24,182 bases of DNA from the NCBI RefSeq assembly GCF_000142905.1, contig NW_013657666.1, positions 281,888-306,069 of the forward strand, read 5' to 3'. Below are positions 9,463 through 18,266 of this stretch, one piece after another. Source of the stretch: Thecamonas trahens ATCC 50062 (lineage: Eukaryota; Apusozoa; Apusomonadida; Apusomonadidae). The position numbers and the translations under genes were made by a program. The notes under the pieces were generated by a model. The model saw only the letters and a list, made by a program, of their open reading frames with translations. It had not been told where the DNA came from and ran no database searches. Position 1 is the first letter of the stretch. Each line of letters opens with the position of its first letter.

Positions 9463-9676
9463 GTGACTCGGGGCGTGTCAATCGATAGTGCAGTGTCTCG
9501 ACTCGGGAGTCGAGGCTGTCGCCGAGGCACAGTCGCGGCAGGCATGGACGTCTGGCATCCATGCAGCTGCAGGTCGTCACGCGTCGTGGCGGCTGTGGTC
9601 GTTGGACGATGTATAATGTAGGCGATGTGAAATGCTCTTTCATTTGCGTACGCTCGTGGCGGGAAGCGGCCAATGG
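9463..9676. promoter_or_regulatory. Upstream region of the PKS gene
   Basis: These 214 bases separate the 3' end of the LRR receptor gene from the PKS start codon and must hold the PKS promoter. An AT-rich island on the PKS strand (TACATTATAC, 9611-9620) stands out in otherwise GC-rich DNA about 150 bases upstream of the ATG and could be a TATA-like element. No other motif is clear. Confidence 0.3.
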
Positions 9677-12600
9677 CTACCGCGGAGCGTGCCATGTGGC
9701 GAGGACCGAGGCGAGGACCGCGTGTCGTTCGCTGGGCGCTACATTTGAGGCGTCGATGAGCGAGCGGAGGTCGGCGACGAGAGCGTCGCGCGTGATCGAG
9801 GGTGTGGTGGTGAGCGATGCAGGTGGTGGCGTGATCGAGGAAGAAGAAAGGAACAAATCACAGGCAGCGTCGGCCTCTTCCTGCTCCTCGTCGTCGATGT
9901 AGCCCTCCGAGTACTCGTACGAGTACGTATACTCCCGGTTAGCAATGCCGGAAAGAACAGCAGGGCGTGTGATCGGTGTGTGGGGTGCGGAAATCGTGCG
10001 CGGCGTCGGGTCGGCGCGCTCCTTGTGTACGGTGCCGACGCCGGGGTTGACGCTGATGAGTTTGGCGTCGGGCGAGCCGGTGAGGCGGCCGCGGCGGTTG
10101 TGGAGCTCGCGGGCAATGACAAAGATGTACAGGCCCACGACAACGGCGTTAGTGCCGATGACCAAGACCTCGAGGACGCCAGACGATGACGCGAGGTCGC
10201 GCTCGTGGATACGCGATGAGAAGACTTGCCCGGCCACAAAGGTGAAGAGGAGCTGGACAAGGGTGATGAGCTCCAGCTTGTTGAGCGTGGGAAAGATAAA
10301 CGGCTCGGTGTAGATCTGGACGAGCATGGCGGCGACAATGGTGATAAAGAAGCCCATGGGGACGGCGAGCGAGGTTGCAGGCACAATGGCGATGATGGCA
10401 ATGGCCAGCCGCCGGGCCATGATGGCAAACTCGAACCAGTGGCAAGAGTCGTGATACGCGGCGTAGAACCACTGGAACCAGTGGCCGTCGACCTCGGCGA
10501 TCTTGAGCGCTTTGAGCCTTTTGAGCTGAGATTTTCGGTTGCGCATGAGGACGAGGAAGACGAGCGGGACGCCGAGGCCGTACAAGACCGAAAACAGAGC
10601 GCCGATGACGACGAGACGAATCCAAGTCGCCGACGACGACGTGCACTCGATCCAAGGGGCAGCCCAGAGGTACGACTTGCCGTCGGCCGACTCACGGCAC
10701 GGAAGGACCATGAGCATGCCGACCGTGATCGGCATGTACACCAGGTTGAGGACAGCAAGGCCCGAACGAATGCCACCGTACCGCCAGTGCTTTTCCGGCT
10801 TGCCAAACAGGCCGTTGAGCGAGACCTTGGTCAGGATGGCCAAAAGGCAGTAGGCAACCAAGCAGAAGATGACCAGGACCGGGACGGCGAGCGTCGACGC
10901 CACAAACGCCGTTTCCCACGAATTGTTTGAGCTTCCGAGGCAGGTCAGGATGTTGGCCGAGGCCGAAGTCCAGCCAAAGACACCCGAGAAGAATGTGGTG
11001 ACCGAGGCCGGCCACACAAAGGCCGACGAGCGAGCAAAGAGCAGCGACGAGGTCTGCATAAAGATGAACATCGACTTGACGAGCGGCGCGAGGACGACTG
11101 ACCGTACACCGGTCTGATTGAGGGCGTACCACACGCAGAACGCGATCGAGTACGCAATGGCCAGGATCGTCGGTAGGATGCGCGGGCAGCGGCGACAGCG
11201 GCGGCCCTGCGGGTAGTGGCCGCGAGCACATCGCGAACATAGCCGGTCCTCGTAGCCCTCGCTACAGGTGAACGGATAGCCAGCGCTCGGGTTGCATGCC
11301 GTCTCATCGACGCCGATCGGGTAGCATGGGTCAATGAGAGGCGCGCCCGAGGCGGCAGTAGAGGCCACAAAATACCCGGGATTGATGGTAAGATTGGCAG
11401 GGTAGACAAGCGCAGTGCCAGCGCCATCGACGTCGAGCAGGACCCGGCCGCCGTGGCAGGTCACTGCAGGCGCAAGATGGGCACACGGGAGGCACACGCC
11501 GCTCGAGCCGTGGTAGTTGGGTAGACACTCGCAGAGCGAGGCCGAGTAGTAGCCCTCGTCGAGATAAAGAGTGAGCCTTCGAGTCACAGGATCGGTGAGC
11601 GACGGGCACTTGTATGGAATGGCCGGGTTCGGCTGAATGAGCGGATAAACGGCAATGGTGTTGTCCGGGAGCGAGAGACGGTCGGGCTCGCCAAGGCCGG
11701 CGTTGCCACGCAAGTCGAGGATGGAGACGCCGTCGTCGGTGATGCGTGAGGCCGAGCCGGTGAGATTGTTGTTGGAGAGATCGACCTCGGAGATGTGCGG
11801 GAGGAGCGAGAAGACCGTGGGGATGAGCCCAGTAATGTCGTTGTCGTTGAGGAAGAGGCGAACCATGCCCTGAAGAAAGTGGTCATTGACGACATAGAAG
11901 AGCGAGTCTTGCAGGATGCCAGACAAGGCGTTGTGGGAAAAGTCGACGGTGGCCAACGTGGTGCCGTGCTTGAGCACGTCCAGATACGCCGAGACCGGGC
12001 CGGCCAGCGCGTTGTGAGAAAAGTCGACCGATTCAAGCGTGTCGTTGAGCTTTGCCCATGAGCTGGGAAGCAGGCCGCCGGAGAACTGGTTGTGCGAGGC
12101 CTTGAGTGTGACGAGGCCGTGGACGCGCTCGGCCGACGGGATGTCGCCAGTAAAGGCGTTGAACGCCATATTGAGCTCCTTAACATAGACATCGCAGGTG
12201 GTAGGAAAGGCAGAGATTGCATTCGACGAGACATCGACGGTCTGCAGCTGCGGCTTGTCGCACAACACATCGAGGCCGCCGGCCAAGCGGTTCTCCTCCA
12301 GCTTGAGCTTTGCGAGCAAAGGGAAGCCTGGGGGAATGGTGCCTTCGAGGTGATTCTTGCCAAGCTCGAGCTGGTACATGGCCGCCATGTCAGTGCCCCA
12401 CGACGGAGGAATGGTTCCGGTCAGGTTATTGGCGAAGAGCTTGAGGACAGAGAGACCGGGCAGCTTGCCGAGCTCGGGCGGGAGGGTTCCAGAGAGGCCC
12501 GGGTTATTGTAGATCAGCAACTGGTACATGGAGGTCATGTCACCAAGTTCAGGCGGAAGCGTGCCAGTGATGTCGGTAAAAGTGATGACAAAGAGCCAGA

Positions 12601-13654
12601 GCGCCTTGAGCTGCCCCAGCTCGGGCGGAATGGTGCCGGAGAGGCCGGTCTCGTAGATGACAAAGGTCTCGAGGGCAGCCATGCCTCCCCACTCGGGGTG
12701 CATGGTCCCGCGGAGATCGGGGTTGATGGAGAGGTCGAGGCCCGCGATCTTGTCCATCGCTCCAAGCTCGGGGTAGAACGAGCCGGTGAGGCCGGTGTTG
12801 GACAGAGAGAGCGAGCGGATGGCGGACCATTGCGGAAGCCAGCGCGGCAGCGGCATGTTGAGCGGGTTGTTGCGGATGTCAAAAATGGAGATGGTCGAGT
12901 CCTTGTACTCTTCGGGAAGGCCAGTAAAGGCGCAGTCGCGGACGATGACCTCCTCGATGCCGACGATGCGGGCGAGGACGCTCGAGAGCGGCGAGCCGCC
13001 GAGGCCTGATTGCGAGGCAAAGACAACCTTGAGCGATGTCATGCCGCTCCACGACGGCGGAAAGTTACCTTCCAGGCCAGCACCCGACGCAGGGCCACCG
13101 GTGGTGAGGACAAGCCGGCGGAGCGAGGAGAGCGAGCCCCACTCGGGCGGGAGCGGCCCGGTCAGCAGGTTCGATGAGTACACCTTGGTGTGGAAAAAGT
13201 ACTTTGCAATGAGCGACATCGACGCCCAGATGGCCTCGTCCGGTAGCGCCTCGCCGCCGACGTTGATTTCGACCAGCTTGGGCATGGCGCTCGCCCACAC
13301 GCCTGGCAGCGTGCCCTCCATCCGGTTGGCCGAGAGGTCGAGGACGAGCAGCTCGGGAAGAGCCCACGCTGCGGCCTCGCTCGGCAGGCTTCCGGTCAGC
13401 CCGTTGTTCGAGAGGCGCAGCTCGACAACGTGGACAGCGCCGTCGTCGGTCGTTGCGTTCCCGCACCGCACGCCGGCATACATGCACACGTCCGGCCCGT
13501 TCCACCCGCTTGCCTCAAGCCAGGAACTCCCGTGAGTGGTGACGAACAGTGCGTCGAGCGCCGCCTTTTCAGCCATCAGCGGATTCGCACTCGCCGCACA
13601 TCCAGAGAGTGCCACCAGCAGAGCGAGCACCGTCACAACAAAGACTGGAAGCAT
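9677..13654 (-). CDS. LRR receptor-like protein with polytopic membrane domain
   Basis: The 1,325-residue product has a signal peptide (about 1-23). An ectodomain of about 20 plant-type leucine-rich repeats follows (about 75-660; units such as LSGTIPPELGQL and LDLSANRMEGTLP), capped at the N-terminus by a WNGPDVCMYAGVRC-type cysteine cap. A cysteine-rich juxtamembrane region lies at about 683-825, with EGF/TNFR-like spacing (CECLPNYHGSSGVC, CSRCARGHYPQGRRCRRC). Then come about nine or ten hydrophobic spans (826-1186). The hydrophilic cytoplasmic tail (1187-1325) carries a tyrosine/acidic cluster (YTYSYEYSEGYIDDEEQEE). No kinase domain is present, so this is not a plant-style receptor kinase. 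A surface sensor or adhesion protein is inferred; the ligand and signalling output are unknown. The gene is uninterrupted and is divergently transcribed from the GH28 gene, sharing about 300 bases of upstream DNA. Confidence 0.85.
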   Translation of the reverse strand: MLPVFVVTVLALLVALSGCAASANPLMAEKAALDALFVTTHGSSWLEASGWNGPDVCMYAGVRCGNATTDDGAVHVVELRLSNNGLTGSLPSEAAAWALPELLVLDLSANRMEGTLPGVWASAMPKLVEINVGGEALPDEAIWASMSLIAKYFFHTKVYSSNLLTGPLPPEWGSLSSLRRLVLTTGGPASGAGLEGNFPPSWSGMTSLKVVFASQSGLGGSPLSSVLARIVGIEEVIVRDCAFTGLPEEYKDSTISIFDIRNNPLNMPLPRWLPQWSAIRSLSLSNTGLTGSFYPELGAMDKIAGLDLSINPDLRGTMHPEWGGMAALETFVIYETGLSGTIPPELGQLKALWLFVITFTDITGTLPPELGDMTSMYQLLIYNNPGLSGTLPPELGKLPGLSVLKLFANNLTGTIPPSWGTDMAAMYQLELGKNHLEGTIPPGFPLLAKLKLEENRLAGGLDVLCDKPQLQTVDVSSNAISAFPTTCDVYVKELNMAFNAFTGDIPSAERVHGLVTLKASHNQFSGGLLPSSWAKLNDTLESVDFSHNALAGPVSAYLDVLKHGTTLATVDFSHNALSGILQDSLFYVVNDHFLQGMVRLFLNDNDITGLIPTVFSLLPHISEVDLSNNNLTGSASRITDDGVSILDLRGNAGLGEPDRLSLPDNTIAVYPLIQPNPAIPYKCPSLTDPVTRRLTLYLDEGYYSASLCECLPNYHGSSGVCLPCAHLAPAVTCHGGRVLLDVDGAGTALVYPANLTINPGYFVASTAASGAPLIDPCYPIGVDETACNPSAGYPFTCSEGYEDRLCSRCARGHYPQGRRCRRCPRILPTILAIAYSIAFCVWYALNQTGVRSVVLAPLVKSMFIFMQTSSLLFARSSAFVWPASVTTFFSGVFGWTSASANILTCLGSSNNSWETAFVASTLAVPVLVIFCLVAYCLLAILTKVSLNGLFGKPEKHWRYGGIRSGLAVLNLVYMPITVGMLMVLPCRESADGKSYLWAAPWIECTSSSATWIRLVVIGALFSVLYGLGVPLVFLVLMRNRKSQLKRLKALKIAEVDGHWFQWFYAAYHDSCHWFEFAIMARRLAIAIIAIVPATSLAVPMGFFITIVAAMLVQIYTEPFIFPTLNKLELITLVQLLFTFVAGQVFSSRIHERDLASSSGVLEVLVIGTNAVVVGLYIFVIARELHNRRGRLTGSPDAKLISVNPGVGTVHKERADPTPRTISAPHTPITRPAVLSGIANREYTYSYEYSEGYIDDEEQEEADAACDLFLSSSSITPPPASLTTTPSITRDALVADLRSLIDASNVAPSERHAVLASVLATWHAPR

Positions 13655-13951
13655 GGCCGTGGTGAACGTGCACGTATGTGTGAGCGTGTGTGTGTGTGTG
13701 CGTGTGTGTGCGTGTGTGTGGAAGCAGTCGAAAGTGGTGAGGAGTGAGTGTGAGAGCGAGCGACAAAGAGAGCTGCAGAGTCAGACTGGACGCGGTATTG
13801 ATATTGGCAACGTTTCGTAGCATGTGGGGGTGGCATGGTGACATATAGCGCATGTGCCGGGTCTAGTGCTGGTCGAAGCAACGTTTGGCGGGCTAAAAGC
13901 GAGAGGCCACCTGTCGCGAGTAGCGGCCGTGGCTCTCGTACGGCTGGTGGA
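13655..13951. promoter_or_regulatory. Divergent promoter region with TG/CA repeat
   Basis: About 297 bases lie between the start codons of the LRR receptor (minus) and the GH28 enzyme (plus, preferred start). A TG/CG dinucleotide tract runs from about 13676 to 13720, close to the LRR start; on that gene's coding strand it is CA-rich and pyrimidine-rich (CACTCC) further upstream. An ATG at 13835 is in frame with GH28 but would place a non-signal-like 39-residue stretch before the signal peptide, so it is more likely untranslated. Confidence 0.35.
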
Positions 13952-15214
13952 ATGGCGTATTGGCTAGAGATGCAGATGTTTCTGGTGGTTGCGACTGTGC
14001 TGCTGGCGGTGGTGGTGTCAGGGACAGGCCAAAGGTGTGCAAGCACGCCTGCGCATGCGGTTTGCTCAGTGGTGGCGTTTGGGGCGCGAGGCGACGGCAA
14101 GACGGACGACACTGGGCCGATTCAGGAGGCGCTGGCGTGCGCGGCATGTGATGTGGTGGTGCTGCCATTTGGCGGCGTGTTTGTGGCGCGCGGGGTGAAC
14201 TTGAGTTCGAACACGGAGCTCCGGGTCGAGACCGGGGCGGTGCTGATGGGCGCAGCGAGCGTGGCTGGGTGGCCTTTGGTCGACGCGCTACCGTCGTATC
14301 CGCTCTCGCGTGACCACAACTCGCAGCCGCGGTATCAGGCGCTTATTGCTGGGTATGATGTGGTCAATGTGAGCATTAGCGGCGGCGGGCGGATCGACGG
14401 GCGCGGAGAGATGTGGTGGCGTGCGGTCCGGAAGCACGAGTTGAGCATGCAGCGGCCGCCGCTCATCGAGATAGTGGGTGGCGTCGGTGTGCGGATCACC
14501 GAGCTCGAGCTCAAGGACTCACCGTACTACCACATCCATCCATACATGTGCCGCGGAGTAGTTGTCGACCGGGTCCGCATCGACGCGCCGCTCGGCTCGC
14601 CCAACACCGACGGCATCGACCCAGATTCTTCGTCGGACGTGCGCATCACGAGGTGCACCATAAGCTCCGGCGATGACCACATCTCGCTCAAAGCCGGCAA
14701 GGGCTGGGAGGGGTACGCGTGGGGCGTGCCGACAGAGCGGGTGCTCATTGCCGACAATATCTTTCATCACGGCGCCGGCATCGCCATCGGCTCCGAGACC
14801 GGCGGCGGCATCGCGGACGTAGTGGTGTCCAACGCAACTCTCGATGCGTCGCAGAGCGCTGTTCGCTTCAAGACGTGCCCGACGTATGGCCGCGGAATGA
14901 CTAACGTGACCTACGACGGGGTGGTCGGCATCGGGCTGCTCGACGGCTTGTTTGTCGACATGGCATACGAGTGCGGAGCAGCGAACGCAAGCCTCCCCGC
15001 TCCGATCTTTGCCAGTGTCACGCTCCGCAACCTCCAGCTGGACGGAATCGGTCGCGCCGGGGCGATCACGTGCCTGCCGAGCGGCTGCCGCAACTGGCGC
15101 CTGGCCGACGTGCATGTCGCGTCGATTGAGGGCTGGACCGTCACGCCCGGTGGCATGGTAGAGACGACCACGACAAACGTCGAGCCGGAATGGCCAAGAT
15201 CAAGACCGGGCTAG
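13952..15214 (+). CDS. Secreted GH28 polygalacturonase-like glycoside hydrolase
   Basis: From the ATG at 13952 the product is 420 residues. It starts with a signal peptide (about 1-27, hydrophobic core FLVVATVLLAVVV), followed by the pectin-lyase-fold entry VVAFGARGDGKTDDT (about 40-54). GH28 catalytic signatures follow in order: NTDGID (Asp220), SSGDDHISLK (Asp241/Asp242), FHHGAGIAIGSE (His273) and VRFK (Arg305/Lys307). These match the inverting, acid-catalysed mechanism of polygalacturonases and related exo-enzymes. The WWRA segment (155-158) resembles the exo-polygalacturonase/rhamnogalacturonase branch more than endo-enzymes, so the exact substrate is uncertain. It would act outside the cell on plant or algal pectic polymers, which suits a bacterivorous or detritivorous flagellate. 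An upstream in-frame ATG (13835) adds 39 residues that look untranslated. Confidence 0.9.
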   Translation: MAYWLEMQMFLVVATVLLAVVVSGTGQRCASTPAHAVCSVVAFGARGDGKTDDTGPIQEALACAACDVVVLPFGGVFVARGVNLSSNTELRVETGAVLMGAASVAGWPLVDALPSYPLSRDHNSQPRYQALIAGYDVVNVSISGGGRIDGRGEMWWRAVRKHELSMQRPPLIEIVGGVGVRITELELKDSPYYHIHPYMCRGVVVDRVRIDAPLGSPNTDGIDPDSSSDVRITRCTISSGDDHISLKAGKGWEGYAWGVPTERVLIADNIFHHGAGIAIGSETGGGIADVVVSNATLDASQSAVRFKTCPTYGRGMTNVTYDGVVGIGLLDGLFVDMAYECGAANASLPAPIFASVTLRNLQLDGIGRAGAITCLPSGCRNWRLADVHVASIEGWTVTPGGMVETTTTNVEPEWPRSRPG

Positions 15215-15393
15215 ATGAGCGTCAGCGAGTGCGAGGTATTGTTAAACTTGTTGATCTGTGGTTGCCGTGCCCGGGACGGGGCTGGGGGTAGGTGGGCCCC
15301 GGGTCCCGGGTGAGCGGCGGCCGTGGCGGTGCCGTACCTCGCGGGAGAACGCCCAAGCAGACGTACACACGGCTCTCTTGGGCAAGACGAAGG

Positions 15394-15846
15394 ATGTGGC
15401 GCGGAATCCGGCAGCTTGTGTCGCGGTACCGCAAATATGGGCGGGAGGAGGAGGCACAGCTGGCGGTGCAGCGGGAAGAGAGCATGCGGCGGCTGGCCGA
15501 GGCCAAGGCGGCTCGGGCCCAGGTGGAGGAGATGAAGGGCGCCATGGTGGCGCAGTTTACAGCCATGGGCCGCGAGATGGAGACCGTCACCGAGCGCATG
15601 AAGGTTGAGGAGCGCAGGCTGGAGGAGGGTATCGACTCGGTCTTTGCCGCTGCCCGCTCCTCCGCCCGCGCGCATGCCATCCGCCAGGCCGTCGACGAGC
15701 TTGATGCCAAGGAGCGCGAGCTCCTTGGCCAGCCACCGACAGCACCGCCGGTGACACCCCCGACATCCACCGATGGCGCAGGCGCTGATGCCGCCGCCTC
15801 GGCCACCGTATCGGGCAAGGGCGACTTGCGCGGACGCCGCGGCTAG
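15394..15846 (+). CDS. Small basic coiled-coil protein of unknown function
   Basis: The ATG at 15394 opens 150 codons. The frame extends further upstream without a stop but contains no earlier ATG near it, only a GTG at 15292, so 15394 is the chosen start. Residues 1-16 are basic and amphipathic (MWRGIRQLVSRYRKYG) and could be an organelle-targeting or membrane-binding helix. Residues 17-112 are charged and heptad-like, with a strong coiled-coil look (EEAQLAVQREESMRRLAEAK). The C-terminus (113-150) is Pro/Thr/Ala-rich and disordered. The family is not recognised. Its stop codon lies three bases from the stop of the convergent gene at 15850. An upstream exon cannot be excluded. Confidence 0.6.
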   Translation: MWRGIRQLVSRYRKYGREEEAQLAVQREESMRRLAEAKAARAQVEEMKGAMVAQFTAMGREMETVTERMKVEERRLEEGIDSVFAAARSSARAHAIRQAVDELDAKERELLGQPPTAPPVTPPTSTDGAGADAAASATVSGKGDLRGRRG

Positions 15847-15849
15847 CGT

Positions 15850-16737
15850 TCATTGCGACTCGACCGACGCTGCAGAGTCCCACAGCTGCGGAACATCATC
15901 GTCATCTGCCGAAGGCCATGCCTCGGGCCCATCAATCGCCAGGGACGTCGACGGGTCGGTAGTAGATGGCCATGTCTCGCTGTTGCTGGCAGGGGGCGGA
16001 CGCGGGTCCGCGAGAGGCGGATCGCGAGCACGGGTAAACGCAGGAACTGTGAGGTCGTCAGCCACAGCAGTGTGGTCCGACGAGGGCTCGACAAGAGGAG
16101 CAGGCAATGGGAGCGTAGGCTCGGCCGGTGGAGGCGGGAGCGGCTCGCCTGCACCGGGAAGAGGCGGGAGGTCGTCGTTGCGATGGGCGTCCCACTCAAA
16201 CGGCGGCGAGCGGCGTGGCGCTGGCCGACATGGCGAGCTTCCGCCTGGCCGAACCTTGCGCTTGCGGACTACGAGACCGCGAACCGAGTCGACCAGCAGC
16301 TCGACTGCCGCCACATACCGCTCGGTCAGCCTACGCTGCGACGAACGCGATCGACGTCGACGAGTGCCGGGAGAGCGGCGCCTCGGCGGTGAGCCGGAAG
16401 GGATGTCGACGCCGCGGCGAGCGATGGCCGTGTCCAGCGCATCTTCCGGCGAAGCAGCAGCCTGCAGTTGGGTAACTACCTCCCATGCGGCGTCTTCGGC
16501 CGCAAGCACCTGAAGGATGCCATTGTCGAGCGGCACGTTGTGCCGCGGAAGCGATGGCGGTCCTCGCTCCGGTGACGGTACCGGTGACGGTACCGGAGGA
16601 CGAGCTGCAGCCGCGGCCGATCGGGCATTTGCCAGCGCCGCCAGATCCGCTGCTGCCGCTGCCACACTGTCGCTTGCGGCCGTCTGTGGGCGGTCGAGCA
16701 GCGGGGCATGGAGCGGGTAGAGCGGCAGTTCGTCCAT
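15850..16737 (-). CDS. Disordered proline/arginine-rich protein, unknown
   Basis: The 295-residue product begins MDELPLYPLHAPLL and is mostly low complexity: an alanine-rich helix (20-46) and a Pro/Ser stretch with a duplicated PVPSP unit (48-56). An SR-like basic block (117-136; RRRSPGTRRRRSRSS) is followed by a short predicted helix (137-160). The acidic, proline-rich tail contains two copies of a WPS-acidic motif (SETWPSTTD, PEAWPSADDDD; about 253-280). The basic block could act in nuclear import or RNA binding. No catalytic domain is visible. The frame is supported by its length, the ATG and a stop codon that abuts the convergent neighbour without overlap, but not by homology. Confidence 0.55.
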   Translation of the reverse strand: MDELPLYPLHAPLLDRPQTAASDSVAAAAADLAALANARSAAAAARPPVPSPVPSPERGPPSLPRHNVPLDNGILQVLAAEDAAWEVVTQLQAAASPEDALDTAIARRGVDIPSGSPPRRRSPGTRRRRSRSSQRRLTERYVAAVELLVDSVRGLVVRKRKVRPGGSSPCRPAPRRSPPFEWDAHRNDDLPPLPGAGEPLPPPPAEPTLPLPAPLVEPSSDHTAVADDLTVPAFTRARDPPLADPRPPPASNSETWPSTTDPSTSLAIDGPEAWPSADDDDVPQLWDSAASVESQ

Positions 16738-16983
16738 GGCCGGGTCTGCCGCACAGACAGAGCCCAGGCTCAGGCTTAGGCGAGGCGAGGTGAGGCGAGG
16801 CGGAGAGTTGAGGGAGGAGAGGGAGTATGCGAGAGGATGAGAAAAGAGCGAGATGGGTCTGGTTCTTCTGGGTTCCTTCCGTCACCGGTCCGCTGTGCTG
16901 TGAGTGCTGGTGGTTGTGACGGACCAAGGGCGGGTGGTGGGATACCTGACTTGCGGAAGTGGAAAGCCGAGCGATCAGAGGGA
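16738..16983. promoter_or_regulatory. Divergent promoter region with GGCGA-type short repeats
   Basis: About 246 bases lie between two divergent start codons. At 16778-16803 a five-base GGCGA/GGTGA unit is repeated about five times, followed by a purine-rich tract (16804-16840) that reads as CT-rich on the strand of the minus gene. An ATG at 16837 is in frame with the plus-strand membrane protein and could extend it by 49 residues. Confidence 0.3.
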
Positions 16984-18180
16984 ATGAGCGGGCGAGCAGT
17001 CTCGTTTGTCTCGTCAGAGCTGTCGTACGACTACTCGTACTCGGTGGTGTATGTGGACGAGGTCGACATTGCCATGTCCGCCCTCTCGGACGAGTCGGAC
17101 GAGGGCTGTCGGGGGCGTACCGGCGGGACACGGTCAGGCAGCGCCGCCTCGCCTCTGCGCTTGCCAGGCCGCAAGGCGTCACAAAGCGAGTCTTCATATG
17201 GAAGGAGGGCCTCGCCGCTACAGCCGCCGCCTGGCTCGCCTGGCTTGCAGCATGTTGGCGGACAGGCGGCCGGCGTGCCGCCCGGGCGCGGCGAGCGGCG
17301 GACAAAGCGGACGCGCGCCAAAAGCCCGCTGCCATCGACGCCAGCTGCTGGCGAGCGATTCAACACAAAGCTGGTGCGGGCGTTGGCAAGGAGCGGAGAT
17401 GCGGCAGCTGGAAATGGCGAAGACGCAGAGACGGGCGAGGCAGCCGGTGATGACGCTGATGTCGACGAGGCGCGCTTGCCCGGGCTCCGCAAGACGGCGC
17501 TGCTGCTGCTGGTGGCATGGGCCGTCTCGCTCATCATGCTTTGGATCCTGGTGGTGGCGCTGTTTGATAGCTTCCTCTGGTCAATGGTAAGCCTGCTTGT
17601 GGGTGCGGCTCATGCTCTGCTCATTGCCGCGGTGGTGGCCAGTTTTGCGTCCGGACGAGAGGTGCTGGCCCAGCTTGCTCTGGTCTCGTTCCCGGGCATG
17701 GCGGTGCTTCGCATCGGCGCTGCACTCTTTCTCTGCATCACCGTCAACGTTCGCATCGATGCCTATTGCCGCCACGAGGGCACGCTCCTCTGCGGACCGA
17801 GCTCTCTCGGCGAGCCGCACACGCCATCGCGACACGAGCTGCGACTCGGCTTTGTCGGCGCCACCTTTGGCATTGCCGCACTGGAGCTGCTTATCCTGGC
17901 AGTTTTGAGCAAGGCTGTGCTCAACTTTTTTGTCGCTGCAGGCCTGGCGACGCAGCAGCTTCCGCTCCGCCCGGTCTGGCGGAGCCTAGCCCGGATCGCC
18001 GAGCTTGTGGCGGCTTGCCTCGGCGGCGGCCGCAGTCACGCAGGCGAGGCCTGCATCTCGCTCACCTGGATGTGCTGCTGCTTTTTCTTTGGCGCCGCCG
18101 CACTCGCAGCTGCTGTGCTCTCCTCCCTTGTCGCCGATGCCTTTGGTATGGTCGTGTACGCCGGTGTTGACTCACTGTGA
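16984..18180 (+). CDS. Polytopic membrane protein with tyrosine/acidic N-terminal motif, unknown
   Basis: From the ATG at 16984 the product is 398 residues; an upstream ATG at 16837 would add 49 low-complexity residues. The N-terminus carries a tyrosine/acidic cluster (LSYDYSYSVVYVDEVD, 13-28) resembling the cytoplasmic tail of the LRR receptor at 9677-13654. A long basic, serine/proline-rich disordered region follows (40-165). Then come four to five hydrophobic spans at about 171-193, 200-223, 228-254, 288-318 and 357-388. Cysteines cluster near 262-270 and in CCCFFFG of the last span. There is no signal peptide, so the disordered N-terminus is probably cytoplasmic. The family is not recognised. 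A role in membrane scaffolding or signalling is only a guess. Confidence 0.7.
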   Translation: MSGRAVSFVSSELSYDYSYSVVYVDEVDIAMSALSDESDEGCRGRTGGTRSGSAASPLRLPGRKASQSESSYGRRASPLQPPPGSPGLQHVGGQAAGVPPGRGERRTKRTRAKSPLPSTPAAGERFNTKLVRALARSGDAAAGNGEDAETGEAAGDDADVDEARLPGLRKTALLLLVAWAVSLIMLWILVVALFDSFLWSMVSLLVGAAHALLIAAVVASFASGREVLAQLALVSFPGMAVLRIGAALFLCITVNVRIDAYCRHEGTLLCGPSSLGEPHTPSRHELRLGFVGATFGIAALELLILAVLSKAVLNFFVAAGLATQQLPLRPVWRSLARIAELVAACLGGGRSHAGEACISLTWMCCCFFFGAAALAAAVLSSLVADAFGMVVYAGVDSL

Positions 18181-18205
18181 GTCTGGTGTCGCCAATTGCA
18201 GCGCC

Positions 18206-18222
18206 GTTGCAGCTACTGCAAC
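18206..18222 (+). repeat. Perfect 7-bp hairpin, 3-base loop, after a stop codon
   Basis: GTTGCAG, loop CTA, CTGCAAC. It lies 26 bases after the stop codon of the membrane-protein gene and is followed directly by ATAAAACC. It would form a tight stem-loop in the 3' untranslated region. Whether it has a processing or stability role is unknown. Confidence 0.5.
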
Positions 18223-18234
18223 ATAAAACCAGCA

Positions 18235-18266
18235 TGCCCCACCACAGCAATGCCTACAGTGGGGCA
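18235..18266 (+). repeat. Perfect 8-bp inverted repeat, 16-base loop
   Basis: TGCCCCAC pairs with GTGGGGCA across a 16-base spacer. It starts 12 bases after the first hairpin, so the two would form a tandem stem-loop pair if both are transcribed. Confidence 0.45.

Noticed and set aside
15292-15393. N-terminal extension of the coiled-coil protein
   Set aside because: The extension begins with GTG, not ATG, and its Gly/Arg-rich sequence looks non-coding; an upstream exon remains possible.
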